A stretch of 64,000 nt of DNA from Bacillus_I endophytica_A (GTDB lineage Bacteria; Bacillota; Bacilli; Bacillales; Bacillaceae_H). Below, in pieces: positions 34,377 to 43,233 of this stretch (within the stretch, counting starts at the first letter, position 1; each line of letters begins with the position of its first letter). Both the position numbers and the translations under genes were made by a program. A model generated the notes under the pieces. The model saw only the letters and a list, made by a program, of their open reading frames with translations, did not search any database and was not told the DNA's origin. The stretch spans positions 1 through 64,000 of the forward strand of contig NZ_JALAMS010000049.1 of the NCBI RefSeq assembly GCF_026790145.1, in the 5' to 3' direction.

Positions 34377-34691
34377 GTGGCTTTGGGTAAGCGGTTAAAA
34401 AAGTTAAGAGAAGTGAAAAATATGTCTCAAGAGAACCTTGCTCAACAAATGAATGTATCTAGGCGAGCCATTTACAGATGGGAAACAAATAAGAATTATC
34501 CTGATATGGATAATTTGATTAAACTGAGTAAAATCTATGCTATTACACCAGATGAATTGGTTAAAGAAGAGCAGATATCTCGGAACAAAACTGCTATAGA
34601 CGAAGAGGGTGAAGAATTTTCTCTTTTACCCTTTATTATAGGTTTTATCATCTTGCTTGTTGAATTTTTTTTGATTCAGGTATTATGTTAA
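34377..34691 (+). CDS. XRE-type regulator with C-terminal membrane helix
   Basis: A 104-residue protein. The helix-turn-helix covers residues 1-58 (LGKRLKKLREVKNMSQENLAQQMNVSRRAIYRWETNKNYPDMDNLIKLSKIYAITPDEL in outline), a short acidic linker follows, and residues 84-103 (LLPFIIGFIILLVEFFLI) form one membrane helix. This makes it a membrane-tethered DNA-binding protein, a common small class in Bacilli with unknown signal. GTG 34377 is preferred over GTG 34368, which overlaps the AGGTAGG ribosome site. Confidence 0.82.
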   Translation: MALGKRLKKLREVKNMSQENLAQQMNVSRRAIYRWETNKNYPDMDNLIKLSKIYAITPDELVKEEQISRNKTAIDEEGEEFSLLPFIIGFIILLVEFFLIQVLC

Positions 34692-34868
34692 TCATAAATT
34701 TCCCTCTAAAAGTGTTAAACCAGCATTAAAAAATAACAGAAGCTTTAATTAAATCAGATTCAAACTAAGAATTAGTTTTTTAATATTGATAACGAACACT
34801 ATAGTAATTAAAAAATAGGGGATGAAAATATAAATCAGAACCCCTCAGTAGTAATACATAATAAATAG

Positions 34869-34915
34869 AAATCCCTGTCTGATTTAAAAGTTAACTTTTA
34901 AATCGGACAGGGATT
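34869..34915 (-). terminator. Terminator of the dehydrogenase gene
   Basis: AATCCCTGTC-GATTTAAAAG pairs with CTTTTAAATC-GACAGGGATT around GTTAAC with one T-G pair. It lies four bases beyond the minus-strand stop. Confidence 0.88.
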
Positions 34916-34918
34916 ATA

Positions 34919-35998
34919 TTAATTTACAAAGATTTGGTTAATTCTTTCTGAGATAGCCTTTGCAAATTCTGAAGTCGAAGCATTGCCTCCTAAATCTTTC
35001 GTTTTAATTCCATCTTTAAGTGATTGATAAAGACTTTGCTCAACCAATTTACCTATTTCTTCAAGATTGTTATCATTATGCCGTTCAGCGAGCCACTCCA
35101 TTAACATGACAGTTGAAAGCATCATACCTGTTGGATTTCCAATATTTAAACCTGCAATATCTGGGGCAGAACCGTGGGCTGCTTGTGCCATAGCTACAGT
35201 TGCATTTGCATTAATGGAAGGAGCTAATCCGAGACTTCCAACAAGTTCACCTGCTAGGTCTGAAAGAATATCTCCATACATATTTTCTGTCACAATCACA
35301 TCAAAGTCTTTCGCTCGACGTACTAAATGAGCGGCCATTGCATCGATATGGTAATCATCTACAGTGACTTCAGGATACTGTTTTGCGATCTCACGACAAA
35401 CGTTTAAAAATAATCCTGTACTTAATCGAAGAACATTGGCTTTATGAACGATGGTTACTTTTTTACGACGCTTCATCGCCATTTTAAAGGCGGCATGAGC
35501 AATTCGTTCCACAGCTTTTCTTGTGAAGACACCTGAAGTCACAACAACGTCTTCTGTAATTTGCCATTCTCCATGTCCTGCAAACATATTTCGATCGGCA
35601 TAAAAACCTTCTGTATTTTCACGGAAGATAACTAAATCAGCTTCTCCTACTACGCTTTTAATCCCTGGCATTGTTTTAGCAGGGCGGATGTTAGTAAATA
35701 AATCTAGCGTATGACGAAGGGCACCACTTGGATTAAGTTTCACCTTATGTTCTAGTGGATAAGCAGCGGAATCATGAGGACCAAGTATCCATCCATGAGT
35801 ATCCTTCAAAGCATTTGTAGTGAATTCTGGAAGGGGATTATTATATTGTTTTATTCCTTCCCATCCCATCGGTAAATCAATCCAATCAATATCTACTCCA
35901 ACCTTATCTGCGGCTGTTTTAAACGCCTCAACTGTAGCGCTTACAATTTCAGGGCCAATTCCGTCTCCAGCTAGTACTCCCAAACGATAAGTGGTCAT
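34919..35998 (-). CDS. Isocitrate/isopropylmalate-family NAD-dependent decarboxylating dehydrogenase
   Basis: A 359-residue beta-decarboxylating dehydrogenase. Landmarks are GVLAGDGIGPEIV at the start, the substrate-arginine region SGALRHTLDLFTNIRP near residue 91, FRENTEGFYADR, the catalytic Lys in VHKANVLRLSTGLF near residue 188, the metal Asp in NMYGDILSDLAGELVGSLG, and HGSAPDIAGLNIGNPTG. The Asp in APDIAG points to NAD+ rather than NADP+. It oxidises and decarboxylates a 2-hydroxy acid of the malate, tartrate or isopropylmalate kind. No leuCD is nearby, so it is not biosynthetic LeuB. A shared motif upstream links it to the LysR operon. Confidence 0.88.
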   Translation of the reverse strand: MTTYRLGVLAGDGIGPEIVSATVEAFKTAADKVGVDIDWIDLPMGWEGIKQYNNPLPEFTTNALKDTHGWILGPHDSAAYPLEHKVKLNPSGALRHTLDLFTNIRPAKTMPGIKSVVGEADLVIFRENTEGFYADRNMFAGHGEWQITEDVVVTSGVFTRKAVERIAHAAFKMAMKRRKKVTIVHKANVLRLSTGLFLNVCREIAKQYPEVTVDDYHIDAMAAHLVRRAKDFDVIVTENMYGDILSDLAGELVGSLGLAPSINANATVAMAQAAHGSAPDIAGLNIGNPTGMMLSTVMLMEWLAERHNDNNLEEIGKLVEQSLYQSLKDGIKTKDLGGNASTSEFAKAISERINQIFVN

Positions 35999-36365
35999 TT
36001 TTTAACAATCCTTTCACTATATAGTAGGGTAATTTAATAGTCCTGTAATAACTTGAACTTTATACTATTAATGTAATACGAATATAGAAATTAATAAAAT
36101 ATTTTTTTTTTATGTTTATAAATAGAAATTTTTAATTTCTAATTTTAAAGAGAGGACTTTAAGGCAAAATATAGGGTATTAAAAAATAAACATCATAGTA
36201 GTTACGTAGGTAAACCTAAAATAAATAGGGGATATTTAGAATCTTATAAACTAAGTTAATAAGAAAGCAGGCTCTCTATATTTCAAAGTATGGGGTATAT
36301 ACTAAATACTACACTGAACTTAAACTAGTAATGATCTTCTACATAAAATAAACTTAGATAGGAAT
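35999..36365. other. Intergenic region holding regulatory motifs
   Basis: It contains the shared operator-like motif and palindrome at 36070-36141. No gene is present; the remainder is AT-rich. Confidence 0.5.
36070..36141. promoter_or_regulatory. Putative LysR sites upstream of the dehydrogenase
   Basis: ATAGAAATTAATAAAATATT (36084-36103) is repeated exactly, inverted, at 37283-37302, and similarity extends to 33 bases with four mismatches (36071-36103). TAGAAATT (36123-36130) and AATTTCTA (36134-36141) form a second palindrome. Both lie 70-145 bases from the dehydrogenase start. Confidence 0.7.
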
Positions 36366-37229
36366 TTAATATTGATGGTACTCTTGAATAAAGTGAACAA
36401 ACTCTTTTACCATCTCTAATTCTAGAAGTTCTTCTCTATATAAGATACGTGTATTCCATATTATTGGGGATTCCTTCGCATCTTTAAGGGGAATTTTGTG
36501 TAGCTCATCATGGTCCTCTAGTACAATACTTGGAGCAATACAATAACCTAATCCATTAAAAACCATTCTTTTAGCTATTTCTACATTGTCAACATTCATA
36601 TGACTAATAGGCGGAGTAGAAAAATTATCTTTCCACCAATTATCAATGACCATTTCTAAGGTGGGGTCCGTTTTGTAGCTAATTCTACGCATAGACGGAA
36701 GATCCTCTACATTAACCTTTTTTGAAGATAAAATGGCGATGTTCTCTTGCATTAATGTCACAGCTTTACCTGGCCAACTATGCTCGCCTCTTACAATCCC
36801 AATATGTGAATCTTGTTGGTATATAGAGTGAAGGACCTCAATATTTACCCCTGTATTAACATTGAATTCAACTTTAGGAAATTCCTCATTAAAAGCTTTT
36901 AAGATTTGCGGTAACTGATAGAAGGCGAATGTTCTTGAAACGCTTAATCGTAAAGTTCCACGTATTTCGTTACCTGAGTTCCAAAGTAATTCTTCTATTT
37001 TTTGTCTTTGCTTTAGCATATCTTTAGCATAGTTCACTAACATTTCTCCTTGATCCGTAAAATCAACTCCTCTTCTTCCTCGATAGAAAAGTTTAATATC
37101 AAATTCTTTTTCAATTTGTTGCAAACGGTATGTGAGAGTAGGCTGAGAAATATATAGACGCTCAGCAGCTTTTGTAATGTTTTTCTCTGCATAAACGGCC
37201 TCTAAAATCCGCCAATCCTTTTTATCCAT
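36366..37229 (-). CDS. LysR family regulator of the catabolic island
   Basis: A 287-residue LysR protein. The helix-turn-helix is at residues 1-62 (KDWRILEAVYAEKNITKAAERLYISQPTLTYRLQQIEKEFDI), and the effector domain starts near residue 90 (GTLRLSVSRTFAFYQLPQILKAF). It is divergent from the racemase-ALDH-ADH-SDR operon, the classical LysR arrangement, and lies between it and the dehydrogenase. It therefore probably activates both arms when the substrate or an intermediate is present. LysR regulators beside CitMHS transporters are known in Bacillus. Confidence 0.9.
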   Translation of the reverse strand: MDKKDWRILEAVYAEKNITKAAERLYISQPTLTYRLQQIEKEFDIKLFYRGRRGVDFTDQGEMLVNYAKDMLKQRQKIEELLWNSGNEIRGTLRLSVSRTFAFYQLPQILKAFNEEFPKVEFNVNTGVNIEVLHSIYQQDSHIGIVRGEHSWPGKAVTLMQENIAILSSKKVNVEDLPSMRRISYKTDPTLEMVIDNWWKDNFSTPPISHMNVDNVEIAKRMVFNGLGYCIAPSIVLEDHDELHKIPLKDAKESPIIWNTRILYREELLELEMVKEFVHFIQEYHQY

Positions 37230-37271
37230 GAGTAAACCTCTTTTCTATAATTAATTTTTTCGATTGATTTT

Positions 37272-37315
37272 TATAGAAATTTAATATTTTATTAATTTCT
37301 ATCATTGTAATACAT
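37272..37315. promoter_or_regulatory. Putative LysR operator in the divergent promoter
   Basis: ATAGAAATT and AATTTCTAT arms (about 37273-37302) form an interrupted dyad with 12 bases between. The right half, AATATTTTATTAATTTCTAT, is the exact inverse of the motif upstream of the dehydrogenase. It lies between the LysR start and the operon start. Confidence 0.75.
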
Positions 37316-37431
37316 TTGTTTTATCACTACTACAACTTTTATTTTTAGTTGTATTCAGAAAAAGTTTATAAACTTTATTTTCTTGGAAAGCTTTTGAAAG
37401 CGAATTCAATAATTGATTAGGAGGTAATAAG

Positions 37432-38112
37432 TTGGCAAGTAAAGATTATAAAATTGGGCTTGTCCATGCAACAATGAACTCAGTTCAGCCTATCTTAGAG
37501 GCTTTTGAAGTTTATGAACCCCAAGTTAGATTAGTAAACTTCATGGATGAAAGTCTTATTGTGGAATTAAACGAAACAAGCATTGTCACAAAAGATATGA
37601 AAAGACGGTTATTAAATTTGGTAGAAAAAGCGGTACAAAGTGACGTAGATGGTGTTTTACTAACATGCTCATCTTTTACTCCTGCCGTGGAGGAAATTAG
37701 CCATTTATTTGACGTACCCGTACTAAGTGCAGATTTAAGTATGTTAGAGAGTGCAATAGAGATAGGACATCGAATAGGGGTTATTGCTACCGTAGAGGCA
37801 GCTGGTCCAACAACAACAAAATTATTAGAAAAGATATCTTTTGAAAAGGGGAAGGGAATTTCTGTCAAAACAGAGGTTATCCCAGAAGCATTTCAGGCCT
37901 TACAGAATCGAAACCCTGTCAAGCATGATGAACTAATCCATGAAAAGGTAAAAGAGCTGAGGGGAGATTGTGACGTTATTCTTTTTGCTCAATTTAGTAT
38001 GGCAAGAGCTTTGAAAAGTATAGATAGGCTGACACCCCCTATCCTAACAAGTCCACAAATAAGTGTAAAAGCGATTGTCAATGAAATATCAAAAAGGGAG
38101 ATAGTTTTATGA
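37432..38112 (+). CDS. Asp/Glu racemase superfamily protein with one catalytic cysteine
   Basis: A 226-residue protein of the Asp/Glu/hydantoin racemase superfamily. The first catalytic Cys is present in VLLTCSSFTPAVE near residue 79, but the second site reads ILFAQFSMARAL near residue 185 with no Cys. True two-base racemases need both, so this may be a one-cysteine isomerase, lyase or decarboxylase, by analogy with arylmalonate decarboxylase, which uses one Cys. TTG 37432 follows AGGAGG. It heads the operon and overlaps the aldehyde dehydrogenase start by four bases. Confidence 0.82.
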   Translation: MASKDYKIGLVHATMNSVQPILEAFEVYEPQVRLVNFMDESLIVELNETSIVTKDMKRRLLNLVEKAVQSDVDGVLLTCSSFTPAVEEISHLFDVPVLSADLSMLESAIEIGHRIGVIATVEAAGPTTTKLLEKISFEKGKGISVKTEVIPEAFQALQNRNPVKHDELIHEKVKELRGDCDVILFAQFSMARALKSIDRLTPPILTSPQISVKAIVNEISKREIVL

Positions 38113-39557
38113 TAAATACTGAATTAATGAGAGTTACTTCACTTATAGAGGGAAAAGCCGTTACGCAGGAACAGGAAAAAACAATGGAGGTTATCAACCC
38201 TTTTAACGGAGAAGTAATAGGAAAAGTAAGTTTAGCTTCAACAGAAAATGCTAAAAAGGCGATTGAATCAGCACATCAGGTTTTCCATAAAACAATGAAA
38301 AAAATGCCGGCTTACCGCCGTGCAGCGATTCTTAGTAAAGCTGCTGATTTATTAGAAGAAAGAACAGAAGCGTTTGCAAAAGTTCTTGTATTAGAAGCTG
38401 GAAAGCCTATTCGCGACAGTAGAAGTGAAGTAGGGCGCGCAGTTCAGGTTATCCGTTTTGCAGCAGATGAAGCGAAAAAAATTGAAGGAGAAATGGTTCC
38501 AATGGATGCGGCAATTGGGGGAGAAAATCGAATTGGTATGGTTCGGCGTCAGCCTCTTGGGGTGATATCAGCGATAACTCCTTTTAATTTTCCATTAAAT
38601 CTATCCTTACATAAGCTAGCTCCAGCCTTTGCTGCAGGGAATACAGTGGTTTTAAAGCCAGCTGGAAAAACACCACTCTCCGCATACATGCTAGTTAAAC
38701 TATTTGAGGAAGCTGGACTTCCCCAAGGAGCTTTAAATCTAGTTATTGGAAATGGATCAGAAGTAGGCGATGTTTTAGTAACGGATTCACGTATTAATAA
38801 AATAACATTTACAGGAAGTCCTTCTGTAGGGATTGACTTGCGTAGGAAAGCCGAACTGAAAAAGGTAACATTAGAACTTGGATTAAACTCTCCAAATATT
38901 ATTTTTAATGATGGGGATGTGAAGGCAGCAGCAGTAGGGTTAGTACGAGGGGCATTTGCGTTTTCTGGCCAAGTTTGTATTTCTGCACTACGGATTTATG
39001 TACAAAGGGACGTTTATCAGGATTTCTTAGAACAATATGTTCCCCTAGTCGAAAAGTTAGTCATTGGTAATCCAGTAGAAGAGACGACAGATATAGGTCC
39101 TATGATTAGCGAAGCAGAAGCAATAAGAGCACATGAATGGATTGAACAAGCAGTAAAAGCAGGAGCAAATATTGTGACAGGAGGGAATCGCGAAGGAACA
39201 TTGCTTGAACCGACAATCCTTGTAAATGTAAATCAAGATATGAAAGTAGTATGTGAGGAAACGTTCGCACCTATTGTTTCCGTTATTCCATTTGATACGG
39301 AAGAAGAAGTCATTGCAATGGCTAATGATTCAAAATTTGGTTTACAAGCAGGCGTATTTACATCAAATATTAATTGCGCTATGAGAGTAGCGGAAGAAAT
39401 TGAGACAGGTGGCGTATGGATTAATGAAACATCTACGTATCGACAAGATAATTATCCATACGGTGGTGTAAAACTAAGTGGCATTGGAAAAGAAGGCGTA
39501 AAGTATGCGATTGAAGATATGACTGAGATTAAATTTGTTGGAATTAAATTGGGTTAA
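38109..39557 (+). CDS. NAD(P)-dependent aldehyde dehydrogenase
   Basis: A 482-residue aldehyde dehydrogenase. The cofactor and substrate motifs are ITPFNFPLNLSLHKLAPAFAAGN near residue 155, ITFTGSPSVG, the general-base Glu in TLELGLNSPNI near residue 258, and the nucleophile Cys in SGQVCISALRIYV near residue 290. The usual LELGG is LELGL here, an unusual change beside the catalytic Glu. The SGQVCIS type includes lactaldehyde, phosphonoacetaldehyde and sulfolactaldehyde dehydrogenases, so a small hydroxylated aldehyde is likely. It is coupled to the racemase-like gene by an ATGA overlap and followed 12 bases later by the iron ADH. Confidence 0.9.
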   Translation: MINTELMRVTSLIEGKAVTQEQEKTMEVINPFNGEVIGKVSLASTENAKKAIESAHQVFHKTMKKMPAYRRAAILSKAADLLEERTEAFAKVLVLEAGKPIRDSRSEVGRAVQVIRFAADEAKKIEGEMVPMDAAIGGENRIGMVRRQPLGVISAITPFNFPLNLSLHKLAPAFAAGNTVVLKPAGKTPLSAYMLVKLFEEAGLPQGALNLVIGNGSEVGDVLVTDSRINKITFTGSPSVGIDLRRKAELKKVTLELGLNSPNIIFNDGDVKAAAVGLVRGAFAFSGQVCISALRIYVQRDVYQDFLEQYVPLVEKLVIGNPVEETTDIGPMISEAEAIRAHEWIEQAVKAGANIVTGGNREGTLLEPTILVNVNQDMKVVCEETFAPIVSVIPFDTEEEVIAMANDSKFGLQAGVFTSNINCAMRVAEEIETGGVWINETSTYRQDNYPYGGVKLSGIGKEGVKYAIEDMTEIKFVGIKLG

Positions 39558-39569
39558 GGAGGTATTAAC

Positions 39570-40757
39570 ATGACGGCTTCTTATTTTCATACAGCTCAAA
39601 CGTTAGTTACGGGAACAGGTTCTATTTCAAAGATAGGAGAAGAAGCTAAAAAATTAAAGGCAACAAAGGTAATGGTGGTAACGGACAAGGTCATTCGCCA
39701 GACAAGATTGCTTTCTAAAGTAATAAACCCTTTAGAGAAGGCTGGTCTGGTCACAGATATCATGGATGATGTAGTGCCAGAGCCTCCTTTCGAAAACTTA
39801 GAACAAATGATTACCAGACTCCAAGGAAAAGATTATGACCTCCTCGTAGGTGTAGGCGGAGGAAGTGCCCTCGACATTACGAAGGTCCTTTCTATTATGT
39901 TAACCAATGAAGAAAATGTACGAGACTTCGTAGGAATTGAAAAGGTGCAAAATGCAGGAGTACCTACTATTTTGGTACCTACCACGTCTGGAACAGGATC
40001 TGAAGTGACATACAACGCTATTTTCACAGACCTTCGAGATCAAGTTAAAAAAGGGATTGTAAGTGCCTATTTACTTCCTAAAGTGGCTATCGTAGATCCA
40101 GAACTGACGTTAACTGTCCCACCATCAGTAACAGCTGCAACGGGAATGGATGCTCTTGTTCATGCAATTGAATCCTATACAGCTATCCATGCTGGAGAAT
40201 TAACGGATGGAATCGCTCTACACGCCATTAAACTCATTTCTCGTTCTTTACGTAAAGCTGTGTATAACGGTAAAGACTTGAAAGCACGTGAAGACATGGC
40301 GATGGGAAGTTTACTTGCAGGTATTTCGCTCGGGAATGCTGGAGTAGGTGCTGTTCATGCTCTTGCCTATCCACTAGGTGGAAAATTTAAAGTGCCACAT
40401 GGAGTCGCAAACTCTCTTTTACTTCCATTTGTGATGAAATATAATGCTGTTGCTGATTTGGAAAAATTCGCAGAAGTGGCTAAAGCGATGGGTGAAAATA
40501 TAGAGGGACTTTCTTTACGCGAAGCTGCGGATTGTGCTGTTCAAGCAATGGCTAAGTTAGCTCAGGATGTAGGGATTCCAACAAGCCTCAAAGATGTAGG
40601 AGTTACAGCTGAAGACATCTCAAATCTAGCAGAAGAAGCAAGCAAAATTGACCGACTGCTTCATAATAATCCTAGATGGTTAACAGTTAAAGAAATTAAG
40701 AACATCTATGAGGAAGCATATGGAACAGTAGAATCTCCATCCTTAGCCACAACATAA
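39570..40757 (+). CDS. Iron-containing alcohol dehydrogenase
   Basis: A 395-residue group III alcohol dehydrogenase. It has the nucleotide-binding VGVGGGSALDITKVLSIML near residue 90, VPTTSGTGSEVTYNAIF near residue 135, and the metal ligands in the segments DALVHAIESYTA near residue 195 and GAVHALAYPLGGKFKVPHGVANS near residue 260. It interconverts an alcohol or hydroxy acid with its aldehyde or ketone using NAD(H). Together with the upstream aldehyde dehydrogenase it could oxidise a diol or hydroxy acid stepwise. ATG behind AAGGAGG. Confidence 0.92.
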   Translation: MTASYFHTAQTLVTGTGSISKIGEEAKKLKATKVMVVTDKVIRQTRLLSKVINPLEKAGLVTDIMDDVVPEPPFENLEQMITRLQGKDYDLLVGVGGGSALDITKVLSIMLTNEENVRDFVGIEKVQNAGVPTILVPTTSGTGSEVTYNAIFTDLRDQVKKGIVSAYLLPKVAIVDPELTLTVPPSVTAATGMDALVHAIESYTAIHAGELTDGIALHAIKLISRSLRKAVYNGKDLKAREDMAMGSLLAGISLGNAGVGAVHALAYPLGGKFKVPHGVANSLLLPFVMKYNAVADLEKFAEVAKAMGENIEGLSLREAADCAVQAMAKLAQDVGIPTSLKDVGVTAEDISNLAEEASKIDRLLHNNPRWLTVKEIKNIYEEAYGTVESPSLATT

Positions 40758-40802
40758 CAATACACCTTAAATTCTCAGTCTATCAAAATGGGAGGTAAGG
40801 AA

Positions 40803-41567
40803 ATGAACTATTTTTCTGAACTTGAAGGAAAAAAAGTCCTCATAGTAGGTGGAAGTAAAGGGATTGGAAAAGACATAGCACTTGCTTTTGTCCAACTAGG
40901 CGCAGACGTGATTATTACGGGCAGAAACGAAGAAGACTTGACGAAAACAACGACCAAACTTGTCGAATTTAACTCTAGTTGTTCTTATCTTATAGCTGAT
41001 ATCCAAAATGTTAGGCAAATCTATGCAATGATTGACCAAGCATATGCACGTTTAGGAAGGATCGATATCCTTATTAATAATGCTGGAGTTAATATTCCTA
41101 GACCAGCGCTTGAAGTTACCGAAGAAGATTGGGATCAAGTATTAGATACAAATTTAAAAGGCACTTTCTTTTGTTCTCAACGAGCAGGGAAATATATGAT
41201 TGAGCAAGGCTTGCCTGGAAAAATAATTAATATTGTGTCCCAAATGGCTTTTGTTGGTTACGTTAAACGTGCAGCCTATTGTTCAAGTAAAGGAGGCGCT
41301 GTGCAATTAACAAAAGCACTAGCCATTGAATGGGCTGATAAACAAATTAAAGTGAACGCTGTGGCTCCAACCTTTATAGAAACAGATTTCACAAAACAAA
41401 TGTTTGACAATAAAGACTTCTACAAAGATGTACTAAGCCGAATTCCATTAGGGGAACTTGCTAAACCTAGTGATGTAACAGGTGCTGTATTGTTTTTAGC
41501 ATCCGATATGGCCAACTTTATCACTGGAGAAACAATTCGTGTTGATGGTGGATGGACTGCGATTTAA
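40803..41567 (+). CDS. SDR family oxidoreductase (gluconate 5-dehydrogenase-like)
   Basis: A 254-residue classical short-chain dehydrogenase. The cofactor motif is VGGSKGIGKDIA near residue 17, then NNAGVN near residue 90, catalytic Ser in IVSQMAF, Tyr and Lys in YCSSKGG near residue 158, and IRVDGGWTAI at the end, as in gluconate 5-dehydrogenase and other sugar-acid reductases. ATG 40803 follows GGAGG inside a longer frame that is rejected. It closes the first part of the operon; a 334-base gap with a weak hairpin separates it from the transporter. Confidence 0.9.
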   Translation: MNYFSELEGKKVLIVGGSKGIGKDIALAFVQLGADVIITGRNEEDLTKTTTKLVEFNSSCSYLIADIQNVRQIYAMIDQAYARLGRIDILINNAGVNIPRPALEVTEEDWDQVLDTNLKGTFFCSQRAGKYMIEQGLPGKIINIVSQMAFVGYVKRAAYCSSKGGAVQLTKALAIEWADKQIKVNAVAPTFIETDFTKQMFDNKDFYKDVLSRIPLGELAKPSDVTGAVLFLASDMANFITGETIRVDGGWTAI

Positions 41568-41901
41568 ATTTCTAATAATATCTTTTATTACTGACGTGAT
41601 TAATAAAAACATAGAAACCATAATTTGATTTCCCCATTAGATGAACAATCCCCCTTTTGTTTATTTTAAGGGGATTTCAAATAGTGTATAAAATCTTTAT
41701 AAACCTCTTTGAATCCGCTTACAAAATGACAAAAAAATAATATTGAGCTATTTCCCCTTACAAAGATAGCAGAAATAGATAACAGTTTATGTAGATAAAA
41801 GAGAATATAACCATACATTTTATAGATTAGCTCTTTATTTTTAAGTAGAGACTCAAAGTTTAGGAGTAATTTACAAAAATTAATTAAAAGAGAGGTTAAT
41901 C
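41568..41901. other. Intergenic region between SDR and transporter genes
   Basis: AATCCCCCTT/AAGGGGATT (about 41648-41677) forms a hairpin without a good T-run, so readthrough is possible. The last 60 bases are a plausible second promoter. No coding frame was found. Confidence 0.45.
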
Positions 41902-43221
41902 ATGTTATCTATATTAGGATTTTCTACTATTATACTTTTTATGTTTTTAGTTATGACAAATCGTATGTCCGCATTTGTTGCGATTATTATCTCTCCTATA
42001 ATATTTGCTACAATAGGAGGATTTGGTGAAAATCTAGGTTCCATGATGCTAGAAGGAATCCAGATTGTAGCACCTACAGCGATCCTTCTCTTATTTGCAG
42101 TTTTATATTTTGGAATTATGATGAGTGCAGGTTTATTTGATCCGATTTCCAGAAAGATATTACAACTAGCTAAAGGTGACCCAGTAAAAATTGTAATAGG
42201 AACCGCCATTTTAGCATTATTAGTGGCTTTAGATGGAGATGGAACCACTAGCTACATGATTATCTGCTCCGCCTTGTTACCAATTTATAAAAAAATAGGT
42301 ATTAATCCACTCGTATTAGCTACTATATCTGTTATGGCTTTAGGTACTGTTTCAGGGATGACACCGTGGGGAGGAGCTGCAACAAGGGCAATAAGTGTCT
42401 TAGGACTGGATTCTACAGAGTACTTTACACCGTTAATTCCTGCCATTGTATGTGGTTCAGCCTGGATTATTCTGACCGCATATGTAATGGGGAGAATGGA
42501 GAGAAAAAGGATTGGAATTATACATTTAGAAAGAATCAATAAAAGTATGGAGAGCAACAATGAAATGGCCGCTACTGTTGCAGACAATCTTCCTAAGAAT
42601 TTTAAGTTAATTTGGTTTAACTTTTTATTAACGCTTGCTCTTATGATAGCCCTAATCTTGGGTCTAGCACCTCTTCCTATTTTATTTATTATTGGCTTTG
42701 TAATAGCTCTTTCTGTCAATCATCCTAATCTTAAGGAACAAAAAAGTGTAATTAAAGAAAATGCTAGTCATGCTGTTCCAGTTGTCATGTTAGTGTTAGG
42801 AGCTGGAATTTTTACAGGTATATTATCCGAAACAAAAATGGTAGATTCAATGGCATCTGATTTACTCCGGATTGTCCCAGAATCCTTAGGATCTTTCTTC
42901 ACAATTATTGTTGGATTAATTAGTCTGCCATTAAGCTTTCTTATGTCAAACGATGCATTCTTCTTTGGTGCCTTGCCTGTTCTGGCACAATCAGCTTCTG
43001 AATATGGAATAAATCCTATGGAAATAGCAAGGGCAGGAGTAATTGGGCAGCCTTTACATTCTATGGGTCCAACTTCTGCCCCATTATGGGTATTACTAGA
43101 GCTTGTCAGGAGAGATTTAGGAGCATTTCAACGTTATGCGCTTATTCCAGTTATTATTTTATCCCTCATGTTAATCGTGTTTGCCTTAATTACAGGAGCT
43201 ATTTCAATTGCACCACGATAA
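41902..43221 (+). CDS. CitMHS family transporter
   Basis: A 439-residue membrane protein with about twelve helices, of the citrate-Mg2+:H+ symporter family. Typical segments are MLSILGFSTIILFMFLVMTNRMSA, LYFGIMMSAGLFDPISRKIL near residue 75, VALDGDGTTSYMIICSALLP near residue 110 and MTPWGGAATRAISVLGLD. Characterised members carry metal-citrate complexes, but gene context here suggests another di- or hydroxycarboxylate. ATG 41902 is preceded by AAAAGAGAGG. It probably brings the island's substrate into the cell. Confidence 0.9.
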   Translation: MLSILGFSTIILFMFLVMTNRMSAFVAIIISPIIFATIGGFGENLGSMMLEGIQIVAPTAILLLFAVLYFGIMMSAGLFDPISRKILQLAKGDPVKIVIGTAILALLVALDGDGTTSYMIICSALLPIYKKIGINPLVLATISVMALGTVSGMTPWGGAATRAISVLGLDSTEYFTPLIPAIVCGSAWIILTAYVMGRMERKRIGIIHLERINKSMESNNEMAATVADNLPKNFKLIWFNFLLTLALMIALILGLAPLPILFIIGFVIALSVNHPNLKEQKSVIKENASHAVPVVMLVLGAGIFTGILSETKMVDSMASDLLRIVPESLGSFFTIIVGLISLPLSFLMSNDAFFFGALPVLAQSASEYGINPMEIARAGVIGQPLHSMGPTSAPLWVLLELVRRDLGAFQRYALIPVIILSLMLIVFALITGAISIAPR

Positions 43222-43233
43222 TATGTCATCTAC

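Noticed and set aside
34919..35998. LeuB (3-isopropylmalate dehydrogenase) for leucine biosynthesis
   Set aside because: No leuACD genes nearby, and the promoter shares its motif with a catabolic LysR operon.
41648..41677. Terminator between SDR and CitMHS genes
   Set aside because: A GC-containing stem exists but no T-run follows; it is noted only as a weak hairpin.
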